DNA from: Nitzschia sp. DOCU1
Lineage: Eukaryota; Bacillariophyta; Bacillariophyceae; Bacillariales; Bacillariaceae
Reading direction: 5' to 3'
Assembly: GCA_951394045.1 (NCBI GenBank)
Contig: OX595992.1
Span: 2,356,001-2,420,000, forward strand
Length of the DNA stretch: 64,000 bases
The position numbers and the translations under genes are program-made. Positions 31,200 through 41,533 of this stretch are shown here, piece by piece. The notes under the pieces are model-generated. The model saw only the letters and a program-made list of their open reading frames with translations. It was not told the origin of the DNA and did not search any database. How positions within the stretch are numbered: the first letter of the stretch is position 1; the number at the start of each line of letters is the position of its first letter.

Positions 31200-31695
31200 C
31201 CACGGCGACAGGCGGGGGAGGGGTCAGAGGGGTGGCTCGTCCTGCTACTACTAGTCTTGGTACTAACAAATACTAGTAGCTAGTAGTAGTTATTTCATAG
31301 TACAAATACTACTAATAGCAGCAGTGAGACGACCCCAATTGTATCATAGTATTGACTGCCGTACCTGGTACGATAGAGCAGTAAACAGGAGCGCACGCGG
31401 AATCAACGTACCGCTCGCCATCAGGCATAGTGACAATTCGAGCTCCGCTCAATGATAAGTTCCTGGCGCGGTCGAGCGGATCGAATTATGAGGCATATCT
31501 AAAATGGAGACGCAAAAACATTAAATCTACATTTAGGATTAAACGCAACCTCAGTTCCACCGAAACTTTCCTTATCATAACAGTTCAACTACCTAAGAAG
31601 TCCAATTTTTAGAATTATGTTCTGGCAGCGCGTGAAAGGTAAGAGCTCGTAGGACTTGAGGCGGTAGCGAAGGGAATCTTGGGGCATTAGACGTT

Positions 31696-31787
31696 GGATT
31701 TCCGGCCCCCGCCGGAACGCCGGCAATTTTTTCGGCGGTGGCCGGAAAGCCGGCGGTGGCCGGAATCAATACCGGATGTGGGATTCC
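31696..31787. repeat. 92-bp CCGGC-rich direct repeat, copy 1
   Basis: This segment is identical base for base, by eye, to 32024-32115. It is rich in GCCGGC/CCGGC runs, including GGCGGTGGCCGGAAAGCCGG and an internal repeat of GGCGGTGGCCGGAA. Both copies have the same orientation, and their starts are 328 bp apart. Confidence 0.95.
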
Positions 31788-32023
31788 CATTTTGTTCGTT
31801 CGTGTCAGTTGCGTCGTGAATCTTCATGACTAGAACGTATTCAAGAGATCACTTACCATTCAAACCCCCCCCTGCAAGTGTACTGCAAGGAAGGCTTGAA
31901 ACATCGTCGTTGCTTTGAATTGTCGGGAATCCAAACAACGAGCATTCGAAATGAACAGTCATCGGTGGTCGGCAAAATCGATTTCCATCGAATGGAATAC
32001 GGAATCCGCAAGTACCCAAAGTC

Positions 32024-32115
32024 GGATTTCCGGCCCCCGCCGGAACGCCGGCAATTTTTTCGGCGGTGGCCGGAAAGCCGGCGGTGGCCGGAATCAATAC
32101 CGGATGTGGGATTCC
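32024..32115. repeat. 92-bp CCGGC-rich direct repeat, copy 2
   Basis: Second copy of the 92-bp repeat, identical to 31696-31787. The sequences outside the repeat differ apart from a similar AAGAGCTC...ACTTG-type context, so the boundaries are sharp. Confidence 0.95.
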
Positions 32116-32855
32116 GTTCGGATGATTCCGCAAGAGCTCCCACAATCTAGATTTTCTGATCCCGCCACTCGGTCCCTGCACGAGATGAGGTCCACAGGTA
32201 AGACCATAAATGATCTTCTGTCGTTTCGGCGGTGGGTCTATTCTGTGGAACGAAGAAGGGCTATTTAAATTAGTTAAAAGGGTTCTTTGTATTTCTCCGT
32301 CATGCTGACGTGGGCTCCCGACGGGCCCCGCTCAATATTTATCAATTGCGGAGCGCGAATGCGCCGTTCAGCCTCGCGAGTCCGAGCGTTAATTCCGCGT
32401 GCGCTCCAGGACTTGTCGTATCATACGAGAGCAAGAAGGAACGCCCTCGCTCGACCGCGATGGGATATGCTTCATGCGATTTCGTAGCCAACCGCAACCA
32501 CCGATCAACATTTATGCCCATTGCATAGCTGCGCTAATACCCGGAACCGTTCTACCGGTAGTAGCGTCCGACCTTATGACTGACTGAGAAATGACTTCTT
32601 CGCTCGGGGTTAAACTTCTTCCTTCGGCCGAATTCCAGTCATTCAAGGCATAACGAATACGAAATAATATCGCCGGTGCCATAAGACTGCGATACTCATG
32701 GTGAAGTGTTTTGCTGACGTGTGTACCACCATCGACGGCTGTGCAGCCGAGAAAGGACTCTACTGTACGCCGCAGCCCGCCGCAGCGACCATCCGGCATC
32801 ATACCCCAAAGGCATGTAGCGGGAGGACATCCATTGCGGTGACCATGTTAGTTTA

Positions 32856-35129
32856 ATGGGAGCTGCAGACGATCCTATGAAAGTTCAAGGAGAAAATGAA
32901 GATGATGGGAGCCTCAAGGAAGATGCCGGAGATGAAGGCAGCTCGAGAAGCACAAACAGCAGCCGTTCCGATGGCGAATCCAGATCATTATCACCCGGCC
33001 CCGGCGGCAGGCCGAAACTAACAGCGAAGAAGAGTGCCGGAAAAAGGATGACGTCAAAGATGAAAAATCTCGCAATGTCGATTGCATCCGCCCCTGTTAA
33101 TCTGGCCCAAGCAATCGCACCCAGTAATTCTTTTCGAAAGAGCAGGAAAGACGCTGCCGTCGCCGCTGCCTCTGCCGCCGCTGCCGCTGAGCAACTGGAG
33201 TCGTCGGGCGACGAGGATATAGAAGAAGACATGCTGTCTGATGGAGAATTGGAAGGCGAGTCGATCGAAGTTGCAGCGCGTAAGCGAAAGGATGGCCGGT
33301 TAAGTGCTGTTATGGAACTCTCCGTGGAATGGAAGGACGATGACGATATGTTGGCGCGAGGAGGAACAGACGACGAGCAAGATGAGGACGGGGAAATAAC
33401 ACCATCGTCTGGAAAATCCGGAAACATCGGAAGCGATCGTTCCAAGCGAACAAGTCTAGCTTCCAAGGTAGGAAAAGCAGCGATCAGCATGGCCAAGGCC
33501 CCTCTGAATTTGACGAAACGACTTGGGACTTTGGGGGAAGAAGATGAAATCAACGAGAAAGACCCTGTTTCCTCCTCAAGTCCGTCAATGGCTGCTACAC
33601 TCCTCAATGCTCCTTCCAAGATGGTGAAAGATGCAGCAGTCGGGATTTCGAAGGTGCCTAAGAACATTGTCAAAGTTCAAAAGAATATTGCCAGTGGCAT
33701 TAAAGAATTCGGGCAATCGTCGATGTCGTCGATGTTTTCAACTCCCTCTTCTCGGGATGCAGTCAATCCTATATATTCTCCGGTCAGAAAAAGCACGCAC
33801 TTTGTCATTCGAGATAGCCGTCCGCCTCTGACCATCGAAAACAGCTTGAACGGTAGTTCGCTTCGGTCATTTCTTGCGTCCAACCCAAGTGTGCGAAGTC
33901 GAGGACTGTTGATTGACAGTAGCGGTCATTCGAGTTTTTCTCTGAGTAGTAGCGAACCAAGCACGCGCACCAGGTCACTCCATGGATCAGGAGGACAGAG
34001 TTCAAGATCTTCAATGGATAGCATGCCTAGTCTAATGAGTATGCGCAGCATGATGGACAGCATGGGTAGCATGCCAAGTTTGGCTTCGATTGGGGCGCAA
34101 GATTCAGTCATGAATCTGAATCGCATGCCAAGTTTGGCTTCAATTGGGGCGCAAGATTCCGTCATGAATTTGAACAGCAGCTATGCGACCTATAACAGTC
34201 AGGAAACCAACGACAGCCGGTCTACGGTGGGCGGATCGTTCCATATCCGTGACTTACAAATAATCTCTGACAACTTTGGCGGCGCACGGCCTACAGACAT
34301 CTTTGCCGGCACACAGTTGGATGAGCTTTCACCGGCATTTAATATTCGCTTTCATATGAAATACCCTGACAGCCACACGCAACGCTGGGGAACGGGTGAG
34401 CAAACCTTTTCTTCTATGTCACCATTTGCGCCTTCTGTGCCTTCCTATTCCTCGCGGTATACTACGGGTGTCAATATCACCGACGGATGCGCCCCCGACG
34501 TCGGCACGGCTGCCTCGTCTAATGGTCAAGGGGATGCAGCTCCTATGGTAGTCAGGCGCCAGATGTCGATCGAATTTTCATCGTTTAACAGTAGCGCTTC
34601 TCTCTCCCCGATGGTATCACCACCAGGATCTAACCGAAGCCTGACTGGCAGAAAAACTCTGCCTGTATGGTCAGCAGGACCTTCGGATTCGGCTCCAAAT
34701 GCGGCCCAACGTCGAGTTTCGGACCGCCTCTCGTTGATGTCGCTGCCATTTGCCGGTAACTTTGAGTCAAACAGCGACCTACGATTGAGTGAGCCTGATA
34801 TGACGATTTCAGGGGGACTCCCGGCCGTAACAACGACTAATGCTCGGACAGACCCTCCGGGTGCTGGCTTTTCAGCACCCACCGACGCGGCGCCGCGTGC
34901 GGCCAGACGGCGATCCTCGTCGCAACACAACAAAGTTCCCCTGCCAACACTCTTGGAAGTGGACGACCATCAAAACGGCGAGAAGCCCTCTATGATCGAC
35001 GCAGCGACATTGGTGGCTGCTTCTTACGAGGAAGATTCGCCCAAGGATTCGACACCGCGAGTTGCAACGAGACGGTCTTCATACCAAGACAACACAGTGC
35101 CCCCGTTGCCACCTGTTGTCGAAGATTGA
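32856..35129 (+). CDS. Large Ser-rich disordered protein with internal repeats
   Basis: 757 residues from ATG 32856 (MGAADDPMKV; a weak candidate for N-myristoylation). The N-terminus is acidic and Ser-rich. There is an amphipathic Ala/Lys section (KNLAMSIASAPVNLAQAI) and later look-alikes (KAAISMAKAPLNLTKRL, KDAAVGISKVPKNIVKV). These spaced helices of the form S-x-A-P-x-N-L may be three or four copies of one membrane- or protein-binding element. At 34071-34178 a 54-nt unit is duplicated, giving MPSLASIGAQDSVMNLN twice. The remainder is a Ser/Arg-rich tail ending in a repeated RR-x-SS-x-Q-x-N-x-VPPLP theme. No known domain was found. Its last 17 codons lie inside a 193-bp tandem duplication that continues past the stop. 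Confidence 0.65.
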   Translation: MGAADDPMKVQGENEDDGSLKEDAGDEGSSRSTNSSRSDGESRSLSPGPGGRPKLTAKKSAGKRMTSKMKNLAMSIASAPVNLAQAIAPSNSFRKSRKDAAVAAASAAAAAEQLESSGDEDIEEDMLSDGELEGESIEVAARKRKDGRLSAVMELSVEWKDDDDMLARGGTDDEQDEDGEITPSSGKSGNIGSDRSKRTSLASKVGKAAISMAKAPLNLTKRLGTLGEEDEINEKDPVSSSSPSMAATLLNAPSKMVKDAAVGISKVPKNIVKVQKNIASGIKEFGQSSMSSMFSTPSSRDAVNPIYSPVRKSTHFVIRDSRPPLTIENSLNGSSLRSFLASNPSVRSRGLLIDSSGHSSFSLSSSEPSTRTRSLHGSGGQSSRSSMDSMPSLMSMRSMMDSMGSMPSLASIGAQDSVMNLNRMPSLASIGAQDSVMNLNSSYATYNSQETNDSRSTVGGSFHIRDLQIISDNFGGARPTDIFAGTQLDELSPAFNIRFHMKYPDSHTQRWGTGEQTFSSMSPFAPSVPSYSSRYTTGVNITDGCAPDVGTAASSNGQGDAAPMVVRRQMSIEFSSFNSSASLSPMVSPPGSNRSLTGRKTLPVWSAGPSDSAPNAAQRRVSDRLSLMSLPFAGNFESNSDLRLSEPDMTISGGLPAVTTTNARTDPPGAGFSAPTDAAPRAARRRSSSQHNKVPLPTLLEVDDHQNGEKPSMIDAATLVAASYEEDSPKDSTPRVATRRSSYQDNTVPPLPPVVED

Positions 35130-35463
35130 AAATAATTCTCTTGACCAGGACATCTCCCTCAGGAAACAGAAGAAAGAAAGGGACACGAAAGTCCTGTCTA
35201 TTTGTTGCCCTATTCTTGATGATATCGACACAGGCCAGAGCCGAGGCGGCGAGCATCCAGTGGATGCACCTTCATACCAAGACAACACAGTGCCCCCGTT
35301 GCCACTTGTTGCCGAAGATTGAAAATGATTCTCTTGACCAGGACATCTTCCTCAGGAAACAGAAGAAAGAAAGGGACGCGAAAGTCCTGTCTAATTGTTG
35401 CCCTATTCTTGATGATATCGACACAGGCCAGAGCCGAGGCGGCGGGCATCCAGTGGATGCACC
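35078..35463. repeat. 193-bp tandem duplication across the gene's stop codon
   Basis: Copy 1 is 35078-35270 and copy 2 is 35271-35463, with fewer than ten differences seen by eye. The unit covers the last codons of the 32856 gene, its TGA and the following 3' region. Copy 2 therefore carries a second tail coding sequence and stop (35320-35322) that is not used in the present frame. Confidence 0.9.
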
Positions 35464-36357
35464 TCTTATCGATGCTGGCTCGCTAAAACAAGCAATCTGT
35501 ACTAGTACGATAGTAGCTAGTACCTGATCTATGCTGGAACTAATTTTGTGAACTCCACGCCACTTCTAAGCAGAGTAGACGTAATACTAGCAATAGCATT
35601 CGACATGATGGCGGAGGATTACCATCCTCAGGTACTCTATCGCCAGAAATAGCTCTCCGCCCGGTCGGAGGCCATCACGGAGAAATGATTGACGGTCCGC
35701 AAAAATGTGGCCGGACGATTCATTAATAGCCTATGGCGAATGCACCAGCGACTCAGCAAATAGCGCACAAATTATTATATGAATGGCTCCGATAATCTGA
35801 TCGGACTGCTAAAAATAATAGGGCATTTTATGAACTCACTTCTTGTACCAAAAGCGCGAATGCAGGTAGATGGAGAACAGAGAGCGGGCTTTGTCATTGG
35901 ACGATGCGAACTCTCATGCGTCTCATTTCTCATTTAATTAGTTCGGTTTGTTTGTTGCTTATGACTGCCAGAAAGACCGGATTTCTAAATGAACAGGACA
36001 CGTCGACCCCCCGCCTGATACCGCATGAATCGAAAATCCGTATCGCGTATGTTTACATTAACTTAGGGCAAAACAAACGGCACTAAGTAACTTATATCAA
36101 GTATATTTTGGACAGACTTTTAATGCAATCGCTCTAATTAAAAATTATCCTGCACACCAGATAAATTTTGATTCCATACCAGGTACTACAGTACAGTACC
36201 ATATCGTATTTCTCTTTCGCTCGACTTCTTTAATTTATTTGCGTACCTGTATCGTTTTGCAGGCCATCTTCAAGTAGTTGATCATCATCCAGCAATCGGC
36301 ACGCACAAAAAGAGATTGAAGACTGCCAGGAAAGTAACCATATTTTCAGCAGCAACA
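35464..36357. other. A+T-rich intergenic DNA, no gene seen
   Basis: About 890 bp. It has a TACCAGGTA palindrome at 36177-36185 embedded in TACTACAGTACAGTACC, and AT-rich runs near 36060-36160. No coding sequence is supported. Confidence 0.4.
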
Positions 36358-37560
36358 ATGTCAAGAAGGGAATTGTTGACTAGGCAGGGCGGACAGCGTC
36401 TTCTTGGCCTGCCAAGCACCAGCATGATCACTGGCGACGACGGCATGCTGGACGAGAAGAACTACTACTACTACGACGACGGTGGTGGTTGTTCTTGTTC
36501 TCCAACAACGCCGATAACCACCAACAAGAGGACAGGTCCCGGTATGGAGTCGCTATGTACAGCAATGGCAAGCAAATATACCACATGTGGTGAAATCCGC
36601 AAGAACAGGAAGAGCATGCCGACGAGAAGAAGTACAAGAACAAAGACGAAGCATCAGAACGAAGTTAGCAGCAGCAAAAGTAACAACCAAGAAGATGACG
36701 AAGAAGAACAAAGCCGTATCTTCGATCTCATTGACAATATGAGGACTTTTATGATGATCGATGAACTTCTTGAGCAGCAAGACGACTCACGCTCCATCTG
36801 GTCCATCCCAAGTCTCTCGTCGATAAACCCGGGCTCGGTGGTAACAGACGCCGGAAGCACCAGCTTCCATTCTTCATCATTGAGTGGTTCGACGAGGAGG
36901 AGTGGACCCACGAAGAAAGCCTCTATCACATCAGTCGCTACTTCCTCCAGTACTGCCTCCTCGTTTGATCAGCACGATGATGGTAAAAGTGTATCGAGTA
37001 TGGTATCTGAGCAGACCGCCCTTCGCCACAGGATGCGAGTTATCCTACTTGAAGGGATCGTGGAGAATGTGCTTGCGGAGACCGTCGACTATCTGGAGCC
37101 TGTTGTCCAGAATACTAGCGCTTTTGGGGCAGCACGGGACAAACGACAAAGGGCGAAGTGGGGTACATCATCTCACCCTCAGGCAGAATTCACCGTTTGC
37201 CGTCCTCGTACTGCAGACGAGTCTGCTGGCAGTTCTTGTTCTGTTTCGATCGGCGAGGAGAGCAGCCACCATCATAGACTTGCCTCTCGAAACCCTGACG
37301 ACTCGGTACCTCTCCCCCCACCACCGACACATCAAGGAGGATTTGGTGCTAGTAGTAGTGGGTCTACTACCCCCTCTCCTTCTTCTTCTATACGAGGAGA
37401 CACAATTCCATGCGTGCCTTCTAGAAGATCAGAGCCATCTGCCACCATGACGAAGAAGATGCATCCTCGTGTAGTACGCCGTACCACGTCCTATGATTTT
37501 GTGCCCTCTAAGCCTAGGCGGACCTCATCTGGGGACTTACTAGAAGGCTTCCACCAATAA
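36358..37560 (+). CDS. Ser-rich protein of unknown function
   Basis: 400 residues from ATG 36358 (MSRRELLTRQGGQRLLG); the frame opens upstream at a TTG. A KNYYYYDDGGGCSCS run, a basic RRSTRTKTKHQ stretch and an acidic EDDEEEQSRIFDLIDNMRTFMMIDELLEQQ helix are visible. The best ordered island is LRHRMRVILLEGIVENVLAETVDYLEPVV (about residues 225-255), a likely amphipathic helix. The tail has PLPPPPTHQGGFG and RRTTSYDFVPSKPRRTSSGD, again with RRxS phosphosite-like motifs. No family was recognised. The RRTSS/RRSS style matches the unknown genes at 25085, 29835 and 61554. Confidence 0.6.
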   Translation: MSRRELLTRQGGQRLLGLPSTSMITGDDGMLDEKNYYYYDDGGGCSCSPTTPITTNKRTGPGMESLCTAMASKYTTCGEIRKNRKSMPTRRSTRTKTKHQNEVSSSKSNNQEDDEEEQSRIFDLIDNMRTFMMIDELLEQQDDSRSIWSIPSLSSINPGSVVTDAGSTSFHSSSLSGSTRRSGPTKKASITSVATSSSTASSFDQHDDGKSVSSMVSEQTALRHRMRVILLEGIVENVLAETVDYLEPVVQNTSAFGAARDKRQRAKWGTSSHPQAEFTVCRPRTADESAGSSCSVSIGEESSHHHRLASRNPDDSVPLPPPPTHQGGFGASSSGSTTPSPSSSIRGDTIPCVPSRRSEPSATMTKKMHPRVVRRTTSYDFVPSKPRRTSSGDLLEGFHQ

Positions 37561-38041
37561 TCAAGAAGAAGAACATAAACCAGCTCTTGAATTCATCTGC
37601 GAGCATTCCAGGATATGACTAACGTAACCACCATACAAGTACAAGCTACACCAATCGTTATCTAATACTATTAGGGTAGTAGCGCATGAAGTATTCGAGG
37701 AAAGCAAGCACATTGCTATACCGGTGGCTATTTGTGTGGAATGAGAGCCGATCCCTCCAAGAAGATTACCCTATTAGTATTCTTACCCGTGACAGTTCAT
37801 GCTGTTCGAAACCATATCGGGAGAACTTGGCACTCCTGCCAAAAGGTAAACGATGTCTCGCTACTTGTTCTAATAACATCACGTGAATGGTCTTGTTCGC
37901 GGCGTTGTTGTTTCTGGCGCCATTTCCCCGACTCCTAATACAAAAAGAAGGGACCAACATTTGACGCAGTCGAGTCCAAATGATCTTTGGCGGCCCGCCT
38001 TTTGTTACTTTCGAAGAATCAACCCTCAACCCCATGAACCA
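37561..38041. other. Convergent 3' spacer
   Basis: 480 bp between convergent genes; no feature recognised. Confidence 0.35.
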
Positions 38042-38899
38042 TTACAGCTCTTCATCAAATACAACTTGCTGAATCGGCGTGTCAAACTTTGCCTTTTCTT
38101 CCAACGTATAGTCCTGATCATACAGGTCACGTTCCGCATTTTGCAAGGCTTGAGTCAAGTCCCAGTCATTCAGCTCCAAATAACACTTGGCTTCTGTTTG
38201 CGCCAATTCTCCTCGAAAGGCCAACCGAAACGTTTCCAAGAGTTGCGAACGATCCTTGGCTTCCGGGACGGCTCGAAAAATGTTTGGTACCTTCAAAGGA
38301 TTTGGTGCCAGTGACAAGTTGGATCCCGAAAAGCCATAGTTGGCTCGACGAATCTGTGTCGTGGTTACTCCATATTTCAAGCACAAGCCTTGCAGTGTGT
38401 CGGAAGGCTGGATCCAGTGTTCCAAAGTAGCGGGTTCTTCTTCGAATTGTGTGTCATCAGGAGGATCCAAGACTGTAATTTCTGCTTCGGCCAGTGGCTG
38501 TAGCACCCATCGATGAGAGGAGAGTTGAAACGTCCATTCCATACCTGATGGGGGCGGGGGGAATTGATGCTTGTCGTGATGACCAAAGGGGTCTTTGGAC
38601 GATTTCCCTCCAACAGGGATCTTGTTGCTCATGGATGATGGAGGAGCCCTCTTGTTAGCATCATCGCAACCGATGACACTGGTGACAGGAATAACCTGAT
38701 CACTGGATGAAGCAATCGCATAGGCCACTGGGTTCCGTTCTTCTTCTCCGTTGCTTCGCTGAGTCCAATCAGAAGCCGGCTCTACCGGTACGGCAGAAGC
38801 CGCGGCCACCGGAACCCCATGCTCTGACGATGTTCTGCGTTCTGGCTCTCGAAGCTGCGGGCCGTTATGGGAAAGTTTTAAATCCTCCATTGTCCCCAT
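38042..38899 (-). CDS. LysM-domain protein, intracellular type
   Basis: 285 residues from ATG 38899. A low-complexity Pro/Ser N-terminal half is followed by a LysM module at about residues 158-205: LEHWIQPSDTLQGLCLKYG, VTTTQIRRANYG and LKVP. It has the usual order of strand, helix, helix, strand. LysM binds N-acetylglucosamine polymers in secreted proteins. Here there is no signal peptide or membrane helix, as in the eukaryotic LYSMD1/2 group whose role is not settled. Downstream, KCYLELNDWDLTQALQNAERDLYDQD (about residues 240-265) looks like a UBA-type helical element because of its N-x-W-D-L-x-x-A-L core. That pairing would suggest a ubiquitin- or trafficking-linked role, which is an inference. 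Confidence 0.8.
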   Translation of the reverse strand: MGTMEDLKLSHNGPQLREPERRTSSEHGVPVAAASAVPVEPASDWTQRSNGEEERNPVAYAIASSSDQVIPVTSVIGCDDANKRAPPSSMSNKIPVGGKSSKDPFGHHDKHQFPPPPSGMEWTFQLSSHRWVLQPLAEAEITVLDPPDDTQFEEEPATLEHWIQPSDTLQGLCLKYGVTTTQIRRANYGFSGSNLSLAPNPLKVPNIFRAVPEAKDRSQLLETFRLAFRGELAQTEAKCYLELNDWDLTQALQNAERDLYDQDYTLEEKAKFDTPIQQVVFDEEL

Positions 38900-39689
38900 A
38901 ATGCTTTCACAAAGATTATATCTCCCCTACGTCTACCAACAAGGAGTAATGTTGCTCTCGGGATGAAAGTTGTTGTGAAGATGATGCTGTTTAGCTGCTG
39001 TTGCCCCAGCACGGGCGGCGGTCGAGGGATCTTTTTTACTACGTGACTTCGGGTCGTGGTGGATGCGCGAAGAACAACTTAAGTCAAAAGAGTCGAATCG
39101 TGATTGGTAAATAAAGGGAGGTCGACATAAAAGGGGATCCTCCAAAGTAACAGGGGGAAATTTGGTGATTCCCAACTACAATAGTGCCCTGAATTCGTAT
39201 TTCTTTCTTCGTTAACGAATGATTTAGATAAAGAATCGCCACGCCGAGTTGTCGGAGTTGGTGAATGGATCTTCCTAACTTGAGGCTATCTTACGTCTGT
39301 CCTACGCCTCTATTATTTTGAATAAACAGTATTATTGTTTTGATTTTGAAGTTGCATGTGATACGACGGACGCCAAGAATGAAAATCTCATCCAACTCAC
39401 AAATCCCGGCAAAAGCACCTATTTGGGTGACCTGGCACTGCTCCGTATTCCGAGTACGGCGGTACACTCGCTCGAGACGGGGCGCAGGCTGCTTCCAACC
39501 GGAACCACCAACACCACGCCAGACTTCATCGCCCTCACATTTTGCGCACGACTGATCCTTGGCAATGTTGTGAGAGGATCAACGAGTCGAGTCCTACAAC
39601 GGATGCCAATCGATCTCCATCGCCAAAGTTACTGACTGCATTTCAGTTACCACACTCCAACACTCTCATTCTTTTATATTTACGATACC
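38900..39689. other. Divergent promoter region, no gene seen
   Basis: 790 bp between the divergent LysM and LRR genes. Two short frames (38933-39175 minus, 39318-39635 plus) show no motifs or good starts. Confidence 0.4.
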
Positions 39690-41493
39690 ATGAGATTATT
39701 GTTACACGGTCGTTCGACCGTATGCATGCTCCAAAGTCAGTTGGAGCATGCGTCTCCTGACATCAAGACTGTAAGATTGTCTGGGTGGGATTTCGATGAA
39801 ATGGATGCTGGAATAATACAAGCACTGATTAGCTATCTCCAATCTCTTCCGGCCCATCAACTGGAAGATGTCACACTGCAAAATTGCACGGGACAAACTT
39901 CAGATCTCGTGGATGCCATTGTTCGTACCTCGCCACGAGGTCTGACCATTCGTTATGACAAGCAACAAACAGAACTTCCTTTAGCCATCACAACAGGTCT
40001 TATTCAAGGCGCCACATCAGGATCTCGGTTACAATCCTTTAATCTACGTGGAGTTACCTTGACAGTATCGGTGGTGGAATCCTTTCGGATAGCCCTGTCT
40101 CAAATGCACGAGTTGACGTGTCTTTCGATTCAGAGCAAATTTACGCTGGTGGAACTCGATCGGAAGCACGTTTCGATTCTAGGTGGAAATCCGCAAGATG
40201 CGGACGATGTCTTTTATGAAATGATTCGGCTGCTACAGGAGCTGCGGCATTTGACAACGTTGGACTTGGAACATTGTCATGTGGCGGACACGTATCTAGC
40301 AGAGCTCTTACGTGCGGCGTACCGAAGAACTTGTCTACACACGGTGATATTGCGGGGCAACATGGCTCAACACGAAACCATGGGACTACTTTCGGAATGG
40401 ATGTTATCCAAGAATTGTCCACTACGGCATTTGGACTTGTCCTGGCAACGGCAGGCAGGGAATAGCAAATCAAATTGCAGTCCGTTTGCTGCTCAAATGC
40501 CTTTTTTGGCCACGGCGATTCTTCATAATACATCGTTAACAAGTTTGCGCATCTCGGAGAATCGACTATCGGATGCAGATGTCAACCATTTGGTCAATGC
40601 CTTGGCCCGGAATAAAACGTTACGAGAACTCGATTTGAAGGACTGTCGCATTTCCATGGATGGTATGCGCAGCATCGCCAAGCAACTACCCAAATTCCGC
40701 CTCGAAAAGTTGGATATGAATGGCTGTCAACAAGTGGAAGGCACCAAACTCAAGTCTCTTTTCTTCAAGCCTCTTTCTCAAAATGTTTACTTGCTTGATT
40801 TGGTTTTACCACAAATCGAATCCAAGAGTTTGGCGTGGCTCTTGGAACTGAACAAAGCCGGTCGACGCGTATTGGTGGCACGGCCCGAACTCCCACCCAG
40901 TCTTTGGCCCAACCTGTTGGAACGCGCCGACAAGGTGGGCCGACATGCTTCGGATCGTCAACCGGAACGTCACGCTGCCACGGCTATTTACTATCTGATC
41001 CGCGAAAAGGGTTTTTATTACAATAGCCAGGCAACAGGAACGACAACAACAACAAGATCTGCAGCGACAAAAGCAACAGCAGCAGCAACAACAACGGCCC
41101 ACTCTGCGAGCCCGCGGCTTGGTGACACCGCCAGTAACGCCTCGAAGAGAAGACTCGACCCGACGCATTAGTCCTAGCAGTAGCTTTGACTCGCGTACCG
41201 GGCTTTGGTCACCATCGCCTGCCCCTTCGGCCAATTCTAGCAGCCGGTCGATTGGGCGAGGTTTGTTGGACGAATCGAGTTCGTTTGACAGGGACGAGCC
41301 ATTGGCATCTTACCCCGGCAACAGCAGCAGCAATGTTAAGCCAAGTCCCAATTTGGCTCGACCGCAACTAATGTCGAGTCGCAAATCGAGTAGTGGTATC
41401 CCGACAAGCCCCCGGATTTTGATTCTTGGACCGGGTGCTCCCAAAACACCACTGTTATTTCCTCCCCGAACAACTTTGCCAGATGCACAGTAA
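39690..41493 (+). CDS. RNI-like leucine-rich-repeat protein with apparent 1-nt frameshift
   Basis: ATG 39690. The first 447 codons encode an RNI-type LRR protein: repeats such as LTTLDLEHCHVADTYLAELL, LRHLDLSW, LTSLRISENRLSDADVNHLV and LRELDLKDCRISMDGMRSIA, a horseshoe for protein binding. The nominal frame then reads a poor Thr/Ala run and stops at 41171. If one G of 41030-41031 is skipped, the next frame reads a Gln-rich run, then RPTLRARGLVTPPVTPRRE and a Ser-rich tail to a stop at 41493. This is far more protein-like, so the true product is probably about 600 residues. The extra base may be an assembly error, an allele or a real lesion. LRR content is certain; partners are unknown. No membrane helix is present. 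Confidence 0.75.
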
Positions 41494-41533
41494 AATTAAA
41501 CTGTCCCTGCTATTCTGTTTTGTTTACTAGCTT

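Larger units (their letters stand above)
31200..32855. other. 1.65-kb intergenic region with repeated CCGGC-rich segment
   Basis: No gene was recognised. The region holds two identical 92-bp direct repeats (listed separately), a TACCTGGTA palindrome at 31362-31370 and a TACCGGTA at 32553-32560. Several short overlapping frames on both strands arise from the G+C-rich repeats. The 3' end should contain the promoter of the gene starting at 32856. Confidence 0.5.

Noticed and set aside
33000..33673. 262-codon minus-strand ORF opposite the Ser-rich gene at 32856
   Set aside because: Ser-rich shadow frame of a biased coding sequence; the plus frame is longer and has the clean start.
39318..39635. 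105-codon plus-strand ORF before the LRR gene
   Set aside because: Starts with TTG, no ATG-led protein of useful length and no motif.
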